Below are positions 11,001 through 18,893 of a stretch of 41,999 bases of DNA, one piece after another. A program made the position numbers and the translations under genes. How positions within the stretch are numbered: position 1 is the stretch's first letter; each line of letters starts with the position of its first letter. Below the pieces are notes generated by a model. It did not search any database. It had not been told where the DNA came from and was given only the letters and a program-made list of their open reading frames with translations. Source of the stretch: an uncultured Clostridia bacterium (GTDB lineage Bacteria > Bacillota > Clostridia > TANB77 > CAG-508); assembly GCA_947632475.1 (NCBI GenBank), contig CANRPI010000007.1:1-41999 (forward strand). The letters run 5' to 3'.

Positions 11001-11354
11001 TTATTCATTGTCTAGTCCAAAACTTACGCCTAATGCATTATTTACTTTATCTATAATTTCCTCATCATCAATGTGCCCAATTCTTTCTTTTAGTCTACTC
11101 TTATCTATAGTTCGTATTTGTTCTGCTAAAACTACTGAATTATTTTTTAGGCCACATGAAGCTGAATCTATTTCTATATGTGTTGGTAATTTTGTTTTTC
11201 CTGTTTGAGATGTTATTGCAGCAGCGATAACAGTTGGACTATACTTATTTCCTAAGTCATTTTGTATTATCAAAACAGGTCTTATTCCGCCTTGTTCTGA
11301 ACCTACAACAGGACTTAAGTCTGCATAAAACATATCGCCTCTTTTTATTTGCAT
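11001..11354 (-). CDS. MazF/PemK-family mRNA interferase (EndoA type)
   Basis: The product has 117 residues. ATG 11354 is preferred over the upstream GTG because AGGAG lies eight bases before it. It matches the MazF/NdoA family along its length: [29 protein letters not shown] at the N-terminus (RGD and the GxEQGGxRPxLIIQND block around the catalytic Arg), then [19 protein letters not shown], and [16 protein letters not shown] near residues 75-95. Such proteins cut mRNA at short sequences as single-strand ribonucleases. The expected small antitoxin (MazE/EndoAI) is not directly upstream: the 100 bases before the start hold no open frame. The antitoxin may be elsewhere or the copy may be solitary. 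It is preceded on the same strand by a membrane-anchored protein gene with which it could share a transcript. Confidence 0.93.
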   Translation of the reverse strand: MQIKRGDMFYADLSPVVGSEQGGIRPVLIIQNDLGNKYSPTVIAAAITSQTGKTKLPTHIEIDSASCGLKNNSVVLAEQIRTIDKSRLKERIGHIDDEEIIDKVNNALGVSFGLDNE

Positions 11355-11460
11355 ATTCTTCACTCCTAATATTACTGTATTGTCAAGTATATTATGTGTT
11401 ACTTAAAATATCAGCCTATAAAGTAAAGAAATAAAGCTTACCAATTATTATTTATTTTGG

Positions 11461-12048
11461 TTAACTATTTACATTTACTTCCTTATATAATATGTAAATA
11501 GCTGTATTTTTGTTAGCATCTTTTATTTCCATTTTTACAGGATTTGCAGTACTTCTGTCTATGTAAAGTTTTTTTAAGTTTGTTTGCATTATAATTTGAT
11601 TTTCTGATTCTTTAAATCCTGCATTTTCATCATTTTTATAGTCTTTTATAAAAGAGTCTAAATCTAAGCAATTGTCTGAAATATAATTATATTTTTCAAA
11701 TAGAGTCACCAAATTCAAATTACTGTTTTCTAGCCTTAGATTTTCTCCTTCTTTAATTATTTTTACTCCTGCTATATTGCTTGGCTCTAATACTTCTTGT
11801 TTTTTATTATTTTCATTGTTATATTCTTGTTTTATTACATATTTATTTTCATTTTTATTGCTTTTTACTTCTACTTCTATAACTGCTTTATATGAACTGA
11901 TATTTAAAATATTTTCAACTATTTCTTGACTAGTACTATTATTACCAATTTTTGATTTTTTAACCGTTTTATTATTAAAAATTATAAAAAGTGCTATACA
12001 AACTATAATTACTAACATAATTATTATAAATAATTTTTTATTTTTCAA
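11461..12048 (-). CDS. Membrane-anchored extracytoplasmic protein, GerS/LolA-like shape
   Basis: TTG 12048 is chosen because GGAGGG lies eight bases upstream; the longer frame to 12096 would translate through the dusB terminator. The 195-residue product starts with a short basic stretch and a hydrophobic segment (KLFIIIMLVIIVCIALFII), acting as signal anchor, with no clear lipobox. The outside part is Asn/Lys/Glu-rich with repeated beta-strand-like segments (YKAVIEVEVKS, YVIKQEYN, ENQIIMQTNLKKLYIDRSTANPVKMEI). That overall plan, a small anchored LolA-like beta protein, resembles GerS-type germination proteins of clostridia, but this is only a shape argument and I cannot assign the family with certainty. 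Confidence 0.6.
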   Translation of the reverse strand: MKNKKLFIIIMLVIIVCIALFIIFNNKTVKKSKIGNNSTSQEIVENILNISSYKAVIEVEVKSNKNENKYVIKQEYNNENNKKQEVLEPSNIAGVKIIKEGENLRLENSNLNLVTLFEKYNYISDNCLDLDSFIKDYKNDENAGFKESENQIIMQTNLKKLYIDRSTANPVKMEIKDANKNTAIYILYKEVNVNS

Positions 12049-12070
12049 AAAAATCCCTCCAAAAAACAAA

Positions 12071-12097
12071 TAAAAAAAGTGAATTTTTAAATTCACT
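12071..12097 (-). terminator. Rho-independent terminator downstream of dusB
   Basis: On the minus strand AGTGAATTT, a two-base loop and AAATTCACT are followed by a run of seven T. It ends just before the ribosome binding site of the next gene. Confidence 0.75.
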
Positions 12098-12126
12098 ATA
12101 TTTTTATTCTATAAAATTTTAAATAT

Positions 12127-13098
12127 TCATTGCTTTGATATAAATTCTTGTATTGCTTCTATTAATTCTCTTTTAGTTTCCACTGTATTTACAAAATTTC
12201 TAAATTCACTAGAATTTCTCATGTTCTTTGTATACCATGAAATATGTTTTCTTAATTCCTTAATAGCAATTTCACCCTTTTCTTCTACTGCTAGATTTAT
12301 ATGTTCTTTTATCACTTCCAATTTTTCCTCATTTGTAGGCTTTTCTAGCTTTTCACCTGTCTTTAAAAAATGCATAATTTCTCTAAAAATCCATGGATTT
12401 CCAAAAGAACCTCTTCCTATCATTATTCCATCTACATTTGTTTGCTTAAACATTTTATATGCTGTTTCTTCATCTACAATGTCTCCATTTCCTATTACTG
12501 GTATATTCACAGCTTGTTTTACTTGTTTTATTATTTCTAAATCTACATTTCCTGAATAAAATTCACTTCTAGTTCTCCCATGAACAGTTATTGCAGATAT
12601 TCCTACTTCTTCTGCTATTTTAGCTACTTCTACTGCAACTATATGCTCTTTATCCCAACCTTTGCGTATTTTTAAAGTTACAGGTACTTTACTATTTTCT
12701 ACAACTACTTTCATCATTTTTTTAGCTTTTTCTAAATCTAATAAAAGTTTACTTCCATCCCCATTTTTAACTACTTTAGGTGCTGGACACCCCATATTAA
12801 TGTCTATTATATCTGCAAATTCACTCACTTTGTTTGCTGCCACTTTAAAAGATTCTTCATCACTTCCAAAAATTTGGAAACTTATAGGTCTTTTCTCTCC
12901 TTTAGTATTTAAAAGCCTTTTTGTCTTTTCATCATTATAAAATAGCGCTCTTGCACTTGCCATTTCTGTGCAAACCATGCCTGCTCCAAATTCTTTGCAT
13001 ATAACTCTAAAAGGCAAGTCCGTTACACCTGCCATTGGAGCTAATATTAAATTATTTTCTAATTCTACATTTCCTATCTTCAATTTATGCAAAAACAT
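12127..13098 (-). CDS. dusB: tRNA-dihydrouridine synthase (DusB family)
   Basis: ATG 13098 is preferred because AGGAGA lies a few bases upstream; it gives 323 residues, the usual length. The product is an FMN-dependent TIM-barrel enzyme that reduces uridines in tRNA to dihydrouridine. Visible family blocks: LAPMAGVTDLPFR at the N-terminus, FQIFGSD, DINMGCPAPKVVKNGDGSKLL with the catalytic Cys in the NMGCP motif (near residue 100), VTLKIRKGWD, ITVHGRTRSEFYSG, IPVIGNGDI and DGIMIGRGSFGNPWIF (flavin phosphate binding). The small helical C-terminal domain carries KELRKHISWYTK. In many Firmicutes dusB lies near unrelated housekeeping genes, as here. Upstream sequence is unusual: a 19-bp tandem repeat and then a palindromic element, so its promoter may lie inside or beyond them. 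Confidence 0.95.
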   Translation of the reverse strand: MFLHKLKIGNVELENNLILAPMAGVTDLPFRVICKEFGAGMVCTEMASARALFYNDEKTKRLLNTKGEKRPISFQIFGSDEESFKVAANKVSEFADIIDINMGCPAPKVVKNGDGSKLLLDLEKAKKMMKVVVENSKVPVTLKIRKGWDKEHIVAVEVAKIAEEVGISAITVHGRTRSEFYSGNVDLEIIKQVKQAVNIPVIGNGDIVDEETAYKMFKQTNVDGIMIGRGSFGNPWIFREIMHFLKTGEKLEKPTNEEKLEVIKEHINLAVEEKGEIAIKELRKHISWYTKNMRNSSEFRNFVNTVETKRELIEAIQEFISKQ

Positions 13099-13120
13099 CT
13101 TATCTCCTAAATTTTTTAAA

Positions 13121-13231
13121 CACATTACATCTTTTAAAAATATTACATCATTTAAACATATTACATCTATTTAAACATATTACATCTATTTAAACATATT
13201 ACATCTATTTAAACATATTACATCTATTTAA
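13121..13231. repeat. 19-bp tandem repeat upstream of dusB
   Basis: About five units of AACATATTACATCTATTTA, the dusB-proximal ones degenerate (TATTACATCATTTAAAC). They fill the dusB upstream region at once after its start. With the palindromic element at 13233-13438 they account for all of the 348-base gap between dusB and rodA. Confidence 0.85.
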
Positions 13232-13232
13232 A

Positions 13233-13438
13233 GAATTATATATAATAATTATTTATAAATTCTGAATTGAAAGTAATTGCAAGTAGAAATTGTATGAAAA
13301 TTTTGTTAGGGAATCTCATGGGCAAAAAATTCCAAAAAGAATTTTTTGAGCCTGAATGAGGGCGCTAACAAAATTGAATTACAATTTCTCTGAAATTACT
13401 TGAACGAAGAAATTATAAAGAATTATTATATATAATTT
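13233..13438. repeat. Palindromic interspersed element, copy 1
   Basis: A roughly 206-base element, nearly identical in its inner 165 bases to 27263-27476. Nested complementary arms: an outer stem (ATTATATATAATAATT both sides), AAGTAATT, AGAAATTGTA, AATTTTGTTAG with CTAACAAAATT, and an inner AAAAAATTC/GAATTTTTT hairpin. Conserved unpaired-looking blocks are GGGAATCTCAYGGGC and GAGCCTGAATGAGGGCGC. It lies between rodA and dusB and has no reading frame. It could be a hairpin-type miniature mobile element or a structured RNA. Confidence 0.8.
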
Positions 13439-13445
13439 AGCAAAC

Positions 13446-14552
13446 TTACTTTATAAAAATAGTCTTTTGCCTTTTACTACTAATATTCAATAACAACCCT
13501 ATACATATAAAATTAGTAATTAAAGAGCTTCCACCATAACTAATAAAAGGAAGAGGTACACCAGTTATTGGTAACAATCCCATCACCATTCCAATATTTT
13601 CTATCATATGGAACATAAAAACACCTGTTATTCCGCTAGCAATTAGTGAGCCCAATAAATCTTTAGCAGTTTTTGCAACATATACACACTTTGTAATTAA
13701 AAACACATACAAAATAATAACAGCACCTGCAACTATAAAGCCCATTTCCTCGCCTATTACTGCAAAAATAAAATCTGTAGTTTTAGGATAAAGAAAACCT
13801 AATTGAGTTTGGTTTCCTTTAAGTAAACCCATTCCAGTCAAGCCGCCTGCTCCTATTGCTAATTTAGATTGGATTATATTATATCCTGCTCCTCTTGGAT
13901 CTGATTCTGGATGTAAGAATATATCTATTCTTTGTTTAGCATGTTCTGGTAATACAAAAATATATAATACTGGAAGTAAAATTACTATTAACATTAGTGT
14001 TACTATTATATATTTTTTATCTATTCCAGATGCAAATAACATTAATGCTGTTGCAATTAAAAACGCTGCTGCTGTACCATAGTCTGGTTGTTTTATTATT
14101 AGTAAAACTGGAAGTCCTAATATTGCCATTATTATTAATAGCCTAGTTGGTTTATTTATATTACTTTTATTTCCTTCTTGTATTTTATTTATGCTATATG
14201 CTAAAAATAATATTACAAATATTTTTGCAAATTCCGCTGGTTGAAATGAGAAAAATCCAATGTCAAACCAGCTGGTTGCTCCATTTACTGGAGTGGTAAA
14301 TAAAACCGCTATTAACAATATAATGAATATTCCATAAAATATGGGGGATATTTTTACTATGGTTTCATAATCTATTAAAGTTACTATAATTACTATTACT
14401 ATACTTACTCCAAACCATATGCATTGTTTATTAAATTCATCATAGTCTGCTTCTTGGGTTGCAGAAAATAGTGCAATTAATCCTATTATACATAGAACAA
14501 TTGCAACTATTAATAAACTCCATTCTATATTTTTTAATTCTCTTTTTCTCAT
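13446..14552 (-). CDS. rodA: Rod-shape determining glycan polymerase RodA (SEDS family)
   Basis: The product has 368 residues with about ten hydrophobic segments. SEDS proteins polymerise lipid II into glycan strands; RodA works in side-wall growth with a class B penicillin-binding protein. Family blocks: ALFSAT in the first segment, GATSWFDIGFFSFQPAEFAKI (with the conserved W and QPxE), KQPDYGTA, GYNIIQSKLAIGAGGLTGMGLLKGNQTQLGFLYPKTTDFIFAVIGEEMGF with the essential Asp in the TDFIF block, and GLLPITGVPLPFISYGGSS near the C-terminus. It follows minE by 20 bases on the same strand, so minD-minE-rodA form one transcription unit, a common arrangement in Firmicutes linking cell-shape and division placement. 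Assignment as RodA rather than FtsW rests on this neighbourhood and the HPESDPRGAGYNIIQS block. Confidence 0.95.
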   Translation of the reverse strand: MRKRELKNIEWSLLIVAIVLCIIGLIALFSATQEADYDEFNKQCIWFGVSIVIVIIVTLIDYETIVKISPIFYGIFIILLIAVLFTTPVNGATSWFDIGFFSFQPAEFAKIFVILFLAYSINKIQEGNKSNINKPTRLLIIMAILGLPVLLIIKQPDYGTAAAFLIATALMLFASGIDKKYIIVTLMLIVILLPVLYIFVLPEHAKQRIDIFLHPESDPRGAGYNIIQSKLAIGAGGLTGMGLLKGNQTQLGFLYPKTTDFIFAVIGEEMGFIVAGAVIILYVFLITKCVYVAKTAKDLLGSLIASGITGVFMFHMIENIGMVMGLLPITGVPLPFISYGGSSLITNFICIGLLLNISSKRQKTIFIK

Positions 14553-14572
14553 TAAACCACTCTTTTTCTATT

Positions 14573-15160
14573 TTATTTATTAGTGTTTACTATTTCTTTT
14601 GTTTGTTCTTCTTTGTTTTCTTCTTTTTCACTTTTTTCTTCGTTTTCTTGTTTATTTTCTTTTTCTATTTTAGTTTCTTTTTTTTCTTGTTTGTTGCTTT
14701 TATTTTTTTCTGTATTTTTTTCTGCATTTTCTTCTTTTTTATTTTCTTTTTCTTCTTTTGGTTTTTCTTCATCTTTAGCTTTTTGAGAGTTTTGTTCTTT
14801 ATTTGCATTTTCTTCTTTAGTTTGTTCACTTGGCTTGTTTTCTAGTTTTCTTGCTTCATTTTTTATATTTAAAATTGGAATATTAGCATATAATGCTGGT
14901 GCTCCATTGCTTCCATCTGAGTTTTCTTTGTTTGTAAGTCTTACGTCTATTGCACTTTCGTCTACATCTATGTATTTTTTTATTACTTCTATAATTTCTT
15001 GTTTCATTAATTCTAGGAAGTCTGCTGATACATTTGCTCTGTCTTGCATTAGTACTAAATGTAGTCTTTCTTTTGCTGTTTCTCTAGAATTTCCTTGAAA
15101 TTTGTTATTTCCTTTTTTATTTAGTTTTTTTCTAAACATATTGATTAAGTTGTCGAACAT
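14573..15160 (-). CDS. minE: MinE, division topological factor, with a long charged C-terminal tail
   Basis: Residues 1-100 form a normal MinE: a short amphipathic start (MFDNLINMFRKK), the anti-MinCD helix/strand region (RETAKERLHLVLMQDRANVS) and the dimerisation part (FLELMKQEIIEVIKKYIDVDESAIDVRL, ending ALYANIPI). MinE stimulates MinD's ATPase and drives or sets its movement on the membrane. It is unusual in length: 195 residues against about 85-90 for the family. The extra C-terminal region, about 90 residues, is almost only Lys, Glu, Asn and Gln (repeats of KEE/NKE/KSE), so it is expected to be disordered or a charged coil. minD precedes it by 26 bases and rodA follows. No minC is visible next to them. 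Confidence 0.93.
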   Translation of the reverse strand: MFDNLINMFRKKLNKKGNNKFQGNSRETAKERLHLVLMQDRANVSADFLELMKQEIIEVIKKYIDVDESAIDVRLTNKENSDGSNGAPALYANIPILNIKNEARKLENKPSEQTKEENANKEQNSQKAKDEEKPKEEKENKKEENAEKNTEKNKSNKQEKKETKIEKENKQENEEKSEKEENKEEQTKEIVNTNK

Positions 15161-15186
15161 TATTCCTACTTACCCCCATATTGTTT

Positions 15187-15978
15187 TTATTTTTTAAATA
15201 TTCTTTTGATTTTTGAGAAAAATCCTTTTTCTCTTCCTGGTATTGTTACTTCTATTTTTTCTCCTAATACTCTTTTTGCTATTTCTATATATGCTTTTCC
15301 TGATGGTGCTCTTTTATTTTGTATAACTGGTTCTCCTTTGTTTGTTTGTGTTATTATGTATTCATCGTCTGGTACTACTCCTATTAAGTCTATTGATAAA
15401 AGATCTACAATGTCATCTACATCCATCATTTCGCCTTTTTTTACCATGTTTGGTCTTATTCTATTTATTACTAGCTCAGGATTTTTTATTTCTGATGATT
15501 CTAATAACCCTATTATTCTGTCTGCATCTCTTATTGCTGATATTTCTGCGGTTGTTACTACTATTGCACGGTCTGCTCCGGCAATGGCGTTTTTAAATCC
15601 TTGTTCTATTCCTGCTGGGCAATCGATAAGTATATAGTCAAATTCTTCTTTTAGCTTTGATACTAAATTTTTCATTTGTTCTTCATTAACTGCACTTTTA
15701 TCTCTAGTTTGGGCTGCTGGTAGTAGGTATAGTTCTTTGAATCTTTTGTCTTTTATTAATGCTTGTCTTAGTTTGCATTTTTCTTCGACAACGTCTACTA
15801 TGTCATATACTATTCTGTTTTCTAGTCCCATTACAACATCTAGGTTTCTTAAACCAATATCTGTGTCTATTAATGCTACTTTTTTGCCTTCTAATGCTAA
15901 ACTTGAACCTAAATTTGCAGTTGTTGTTGTTTTTCCTACTCCACCTTTGCCTGATGTTATAACTATTACTTCTCCCAT
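15187..15978 (-). CDS. minD: MinD, septum-site determining ATPase
   Basis: The product has 263 residues and a deviant Walker A motif KGGVGKTT at residue 11, ALIDTDIGLRNLDVVMG (switch I), DYILIDCPAGIE (Walker B), the VTTAEISAIRDADRIIG block and, at the end, the amphipathic membrane-binding helix (FFSKIKRIFKK). MinD binds the membrane as an ATP dimer and carries MinC to the poles; MinE releases it. The start ATG 15978 has no good ribosome binding site of its own; a strong one lies 35 bases further up, in front of an 8-codon reading frame that ends nine bases before the minD ATG in the same frame. Transcription is from a promoter at 16091-16119, divergent from leuS. minC is not adjacent. Confidence 0.95.
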   Translation of the reverse strand: MGEVIVITSGKGGVGKTTTTANLGSSLALEGKKVALIDTDIGLRNLDVVMGLENRIVYDIVDVVEEKCKLRQALIKDKRFKELYLLPAAQTRDKSAVNEEQMKNLVSKLKEEFDYILIDCPAGIEQGFKNAIAGADRAIVVTTAEISAIRDADRIIGLLESSEIKNPELVINRIRPNMVKKGEMMDVDDIVDLLSIDLIGVVPDDEYIITQTNKGEPVIQNKRAPSGKAYIEIAKRVLGEKIEVTIPGREKGFFSKIKRIFKK

Positions 15979-15987
15979 AATCGCTAG

Positions 15988-16014
15988 TTATGTTAGCCTA
16001 AAAATGGCTAGCAT
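15988..16014 (-). CDS. 8-residue leader peptide upstream of minD
   Basis: ATG CTA GCC ATT TTT AGG then two codons and TAA (M-L-A-I-F-R-L-T) follow AAAGGAGAAT at ideal spacing. The frame is the same as minD, with TAA and three codons between. The sequence also folds as GTTAGCC/GGCTAGC. It could couple or regulate minD translation. Only its position and ribosome binding site support it. Confidence 0.45.
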   Translation of the reverse strand: MLAIFRLT

Positions 16015-16090
16015 ATTCTCCTTTCTTTTTTCTTATAAACTTTGTTTTCCTTTTTTCCCTAAGTTTTTAAAGTCTATTTTTGATAGGTAT

Positions 16091-16119
16091 ATAATATAAC
16101 GAAATCGCCAAAAAGTCAA
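16091..16119 (-). promoter_or_regulatory. Sigma-A-type promoter for minD-minE-rodA
   Basis: On the minus strand TTGACT (16114-16119), a 17-base spacer and TATTAT (16091-16096). It is back to back with the leuS promoter. Confidence 0.75.
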
Positions 16120-16158
16120 TTGATTTAACATAAAAAAAGAAAAATTTGCTACTCTTAT

Positions 16159-16187
16159 TGAAGTTTTGCTATTTTTGTTATATAATA
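16159..16187 (+). promoter_or_regulatory. Sigma-A-type promoter for leuS
   Basis: TTGAAG (16159-16164), a 17-base spacer and TATAAT (16182-16187). Transcription would begin near 16194 and leave a leader of about 100 bases before leuS. Confidence 0.75.
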
Positions 16188-16209
16188 CTTAAAAATATTT
16201 TAATTTACA

Positions 16210-16264
16210 TGGAAGAAGCGCTAGTTTGAAAGGAAATAATTTTTCATATCTTATGTTTCTTCCA
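16210..16264 (+). promoter_or_regulatory. Leader hairpin of leuS
   Basis: TGGAAGAA (16210-16217) pairs with TTCTTCCA (16257-16264) around an inner GAAA...TTTC stem. The leader lacks the T-box consensus (no AGGGTGG-type sequence), so control by uncharged tRNA is not supported. The hairpin may only stabilise the message. Confidence 0.4.
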
Positions 16265-16293
16265 AGAAAAGCTAGAAAGGAATGAAATTTACA

Positions 16294-18684
16294 ATGGAAT
16301 ACAAATTTAGCAAAATAGAAAAAAAGTGGCAAGATTATTGGGATGAAAATAAAACGTTTTATACAGATGTTTGGGACTTTTCAAAACCAAAATATTATGC
16401 CTTAGACATGTTCCCATATCCATCTGGTCAAGGGCTTCATGTAGGTCATCCAGAAGGATATACAGCAACTGATATAATGTCTAGAATGAAAAGAATGCAA
16501 GGTTACAATGTTTTGCACCCTATGGGATGGGATGCATTTGGGCTTCCTGCAGAGCAATATGCAATAAAAACTGGTAATCATCCTGCTGGTTTCACAAAAG
16601 CCAATATTGCAACTTTTAAAAAGCAACTAAAAATGCTAGGTTTCTCATTTGATTGGGATAAAGAAGTATCTACTTGTGACCCTAACTTTTACAAATGGAC
16701 ACAATGGATATTTAAGCAATTATTTAAAGATGGTTTAGCCAAATTAATAGAAATGCCTGTAAATTGGTGTGAAGAATTAGGATGTGTTTTATCAAATGAC
16801 GAAGTAATTGATGGAAAAAGTGAAAGAGGCGGTTTTCCAGTTGTACGTAAAAACATGAAACAATGGGTTTTAGACATACCTAAATATGCTGACATTTTAT
16901 TAGACGGATTAGACGAAATTGATTGGCCAGAATCTACTAAAGAAATTCAAAGAAACTGGATTGGAAAATCAGAAGGTGCAGAAGTCACTTTTGAAGTTGC
17001 TGACAGTGACAATTTAAAATTTACAGTTTTCACTACAAGACCTGACACTCTATTTGGTGCTACTTACTGTGTATTAGCTCCAGAGCTTGATTTAGTTGAT
17101 AAAATCACCACTCCAGCGCAAAAAAATGCAGTAGAAGAATATAGAAAATTGCCTGCTTCTAAGTCAGACTTAGAAAGAACCGAACTTAGTAAAGAAAAAA
17201 CAGGTGTATTTACAGGAAGTTATGCTATAAATCCTGTAAATTGCAAAAAAATTCCTATATGGATTTCTGACTATGTACTAGCCTCATATGGTACTGGATG
17301 CATCATGGCAGTTCCTGCTCATGACCAAAGAGACTATGAATTTGCAACCAAATTTAATCTTGAAATTATACCAGTATTAGAAGGTGGAGACATTTCAAAA
17401 GAAGCCTTTGTAGGAGATGGAATACATATAAACTCTAGCTTTTTAAATGGGCTTAATAAAGAAACTGCAATTTCAAAAATTATAGATTGGCTAGATGAAA
17501 AAGGACTTGGTAGAAGACAAGTAAATTATAAACTACGTGAATGGATATTTGCAAGACAACGTTATTGGGGTGAGCCTATTCCAATAGTTTATGTAGATGA
17601 TGAAATGAAAGCTTTAGCTGATGAAGATTTACCTTTAATTTTACCAGAATTAGAAGATTATGCACCATCAAAAACAGGTAACTCACCTTTAGACAAGGCA
17701 ACTAACTGGGTAAATACCACATTTGAAGGAAAGCCTGCTAAAAGAGAAACAAGCACAATGCCTGGTAGTGCAGGTTCAAGTTGGTATTTCTTAAGATATA
17801 TTGACCCTAAAAATGATGATGAATTTGCCAATAAAGAATTATTAAAACATTGGCTACCTGTAGACTTATATGTTGGTGGACCTGAGCATGCAGTTGGTCA
17901 CTTACTATATTCAAGATTTTGGAACAACTATTTATATAATAAAGGTTATGTTCCTGTTAAAGAACCATTTTATAAACTTCGTCATCAAGGAATGATTTTA
18001 GGTACTAATGGAGAAAAAATGAGTAAATCTAAGGGAAATGTAATTAACCCAGATGACATGGTTAAACAATATGGTGCAGACAGCTTAAGAATTTATGAAA
18101 TGTTTATGGGACCAATTGAAAGTAGTAAACCTTGGGACCCAAATGGAATTGATGGATCTAAGAAATTCTTAGATAGAGTTTGGAGACTATACACCGAATC
18201 TAATAAAATCACAGACTCTGCAAATAAAAAACTTGAAAAAGCATATCATTATACAGTAAAAAAAGTTACCAACGACTATGAAACTATGAACTTTAACACT
18301 GCAATATCTCAAATGATGATTTTCATTAATACAGTAAATAAAGAGGAAAGTTTTCCAAAAGAATATGCAGAAGGATTTTTAAAATTATTAAATCCAGTTG
18401 CCCCTCATATTACTGAAGAATTGTGGAATTTCTTAGGACATAATAATACAATTGCTTATGAAGAATGGCCAAAATATGATGAAAATAAAACCATTGCAGA
18501 TACAATCACTTTACCTATTCAATTTAATGGTAAATTAAAAGCTACAGTTGAAATTGATTTAGATGAAGATGAAGCTTCTGTCAAAGAAAAAGTTCATAAT
18601 ACAATAGATTCTAAACTTGAAGGAAAAACTATTGTTAAAGAAATATATGTAAAAAATAAAATTTACAACATTGTAGTAAAATAA
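16294..18684 (+). CDS. leuS: Leucyl-tRNA synthetase
   Basis: ATG 16294 is favoured over the ATG four codons earlier, which abuts the ribosome binding site AAAGGA; it gives 796 residues, normal for bacterial LeuRS. A class I synthetase that charges tRNA-Leu. The HIGH motif appears as [10 protein letters not shown] near residue 47 and the KMSKS motif as EKMSKSKGN near residue 575. The CP1 editing domain (about residues 220-415) has [12 protein letters not shown] and [19 protein letters not shown], both needed for hydrolysis of mischarged t[22 protein letters not shown] marks the return to the catalytic domain, with [11 protein letters not shown] and [16 protein letters not shown] following, then the anticodon-binding domain. 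Arginine is coded by AGA and CGT here and never by CGG. It is transcribed alone from 16159-16187. Confidence 0.97.
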   Translation: MEYKFSKIEKKWQDYWDENKTFYTDVWDFSKPKYYALDMFPYPSGQGLHVGHPEGYTATDIMSRMKRMQGYNVLHPMGWDAFGLPAEQYAIKTGNHPAGFTKANIATFKKQLKMLGFSFDWDKEVSTCDPNFYKWTQWIFKQLFKDGLAKLIEMPVNWCEELGCVLSNDEVIDGKSERGGFPVVRKNMKQWVLDIPKYADILLDGLDEIDWPESTKEIQRNWIGKSEGAEVTFEVADSDNLKFTVFTTRPDTLFGATYCVLAPELDLVDKITTPAQKNAVEEYRKLPASKSDLERTELSKEKTGVFTGSYAINPVNCKKIPIWISDYVLASYGTGCIMAVPAHDQRDYEFATKFNLEIIPVLEGGDISKEAFVGDGIHINSSFLNGLNKETAISKIIDWLDEKGLGRRQVNYKLREWIFARQRYWGEPIPIVYVDDEMKALADEDLPLILPELEDYAPSKTGNSPLDKATNWVNTTFEGKPAKRETSTMPGSAGSSWYFLRYIDPKNDDEFANKELLKHWLPVDLYVGGPEHAVGHLLYSRFWNNYLYNKGYVPVKEPFYKLRHQGMILGTNGEKMSKSKGNVINPDDMVKQYGADSLRIYEMFMGPIESSKPWDPNGIDGSKKFLDRVWRLYTESNKITDSANKKLEKAYHYTVKKVTNDYETMNFNTAISQMMIFINTVNKEESFPKEYAEGFLKLLNPVAPHITEELWNFLGHNNTIAYEEWPKYDENKTIADTITLPIQFNGKLKATVEIDLDEDEASVKEKVHNTIDSKLEGKTIVKEIYVKNKIYNIVVK

Positions 18685-18687
18685 AAA

Positions 18688-18752
18688 TGTGCCATGGAGG
18701 ACGTTTCTTCCTGGCACATTTGTGCTAGGAGAAAACTTTTCTCTAGTATATA
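18688..18752. repeat. TGTGCCA hairpin repeat after leuS
   Basis: Unit TGTGCCA...TGGCACA at 18688-18718, followed by TGTGCTAGGAGAAAAC and its partner TTTTCTCTAG. It begins four bases after the leuS stop and ends in a T-rich run, so it may act as the leuS terminator. Confidence 0.7.
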
Positions 18753-18893
18753 AAATTTTTTTATATAACCAATAGTATATTTTTTACTTTGTCACTAAAA
18801 TGTAACTAAGATTTAATATTTTTGAAATACTTTTAATTTCTTTTTATAGTATAATATGGGTAAAGAATTTTAAAAAAGGAGATTCATGTATAT

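Noticed and set aside
16194-16293. T-box leader for leuS
   Set aside because: The leader is only about 100 bases and lacks the T-box sequence and specifier-loop layout.
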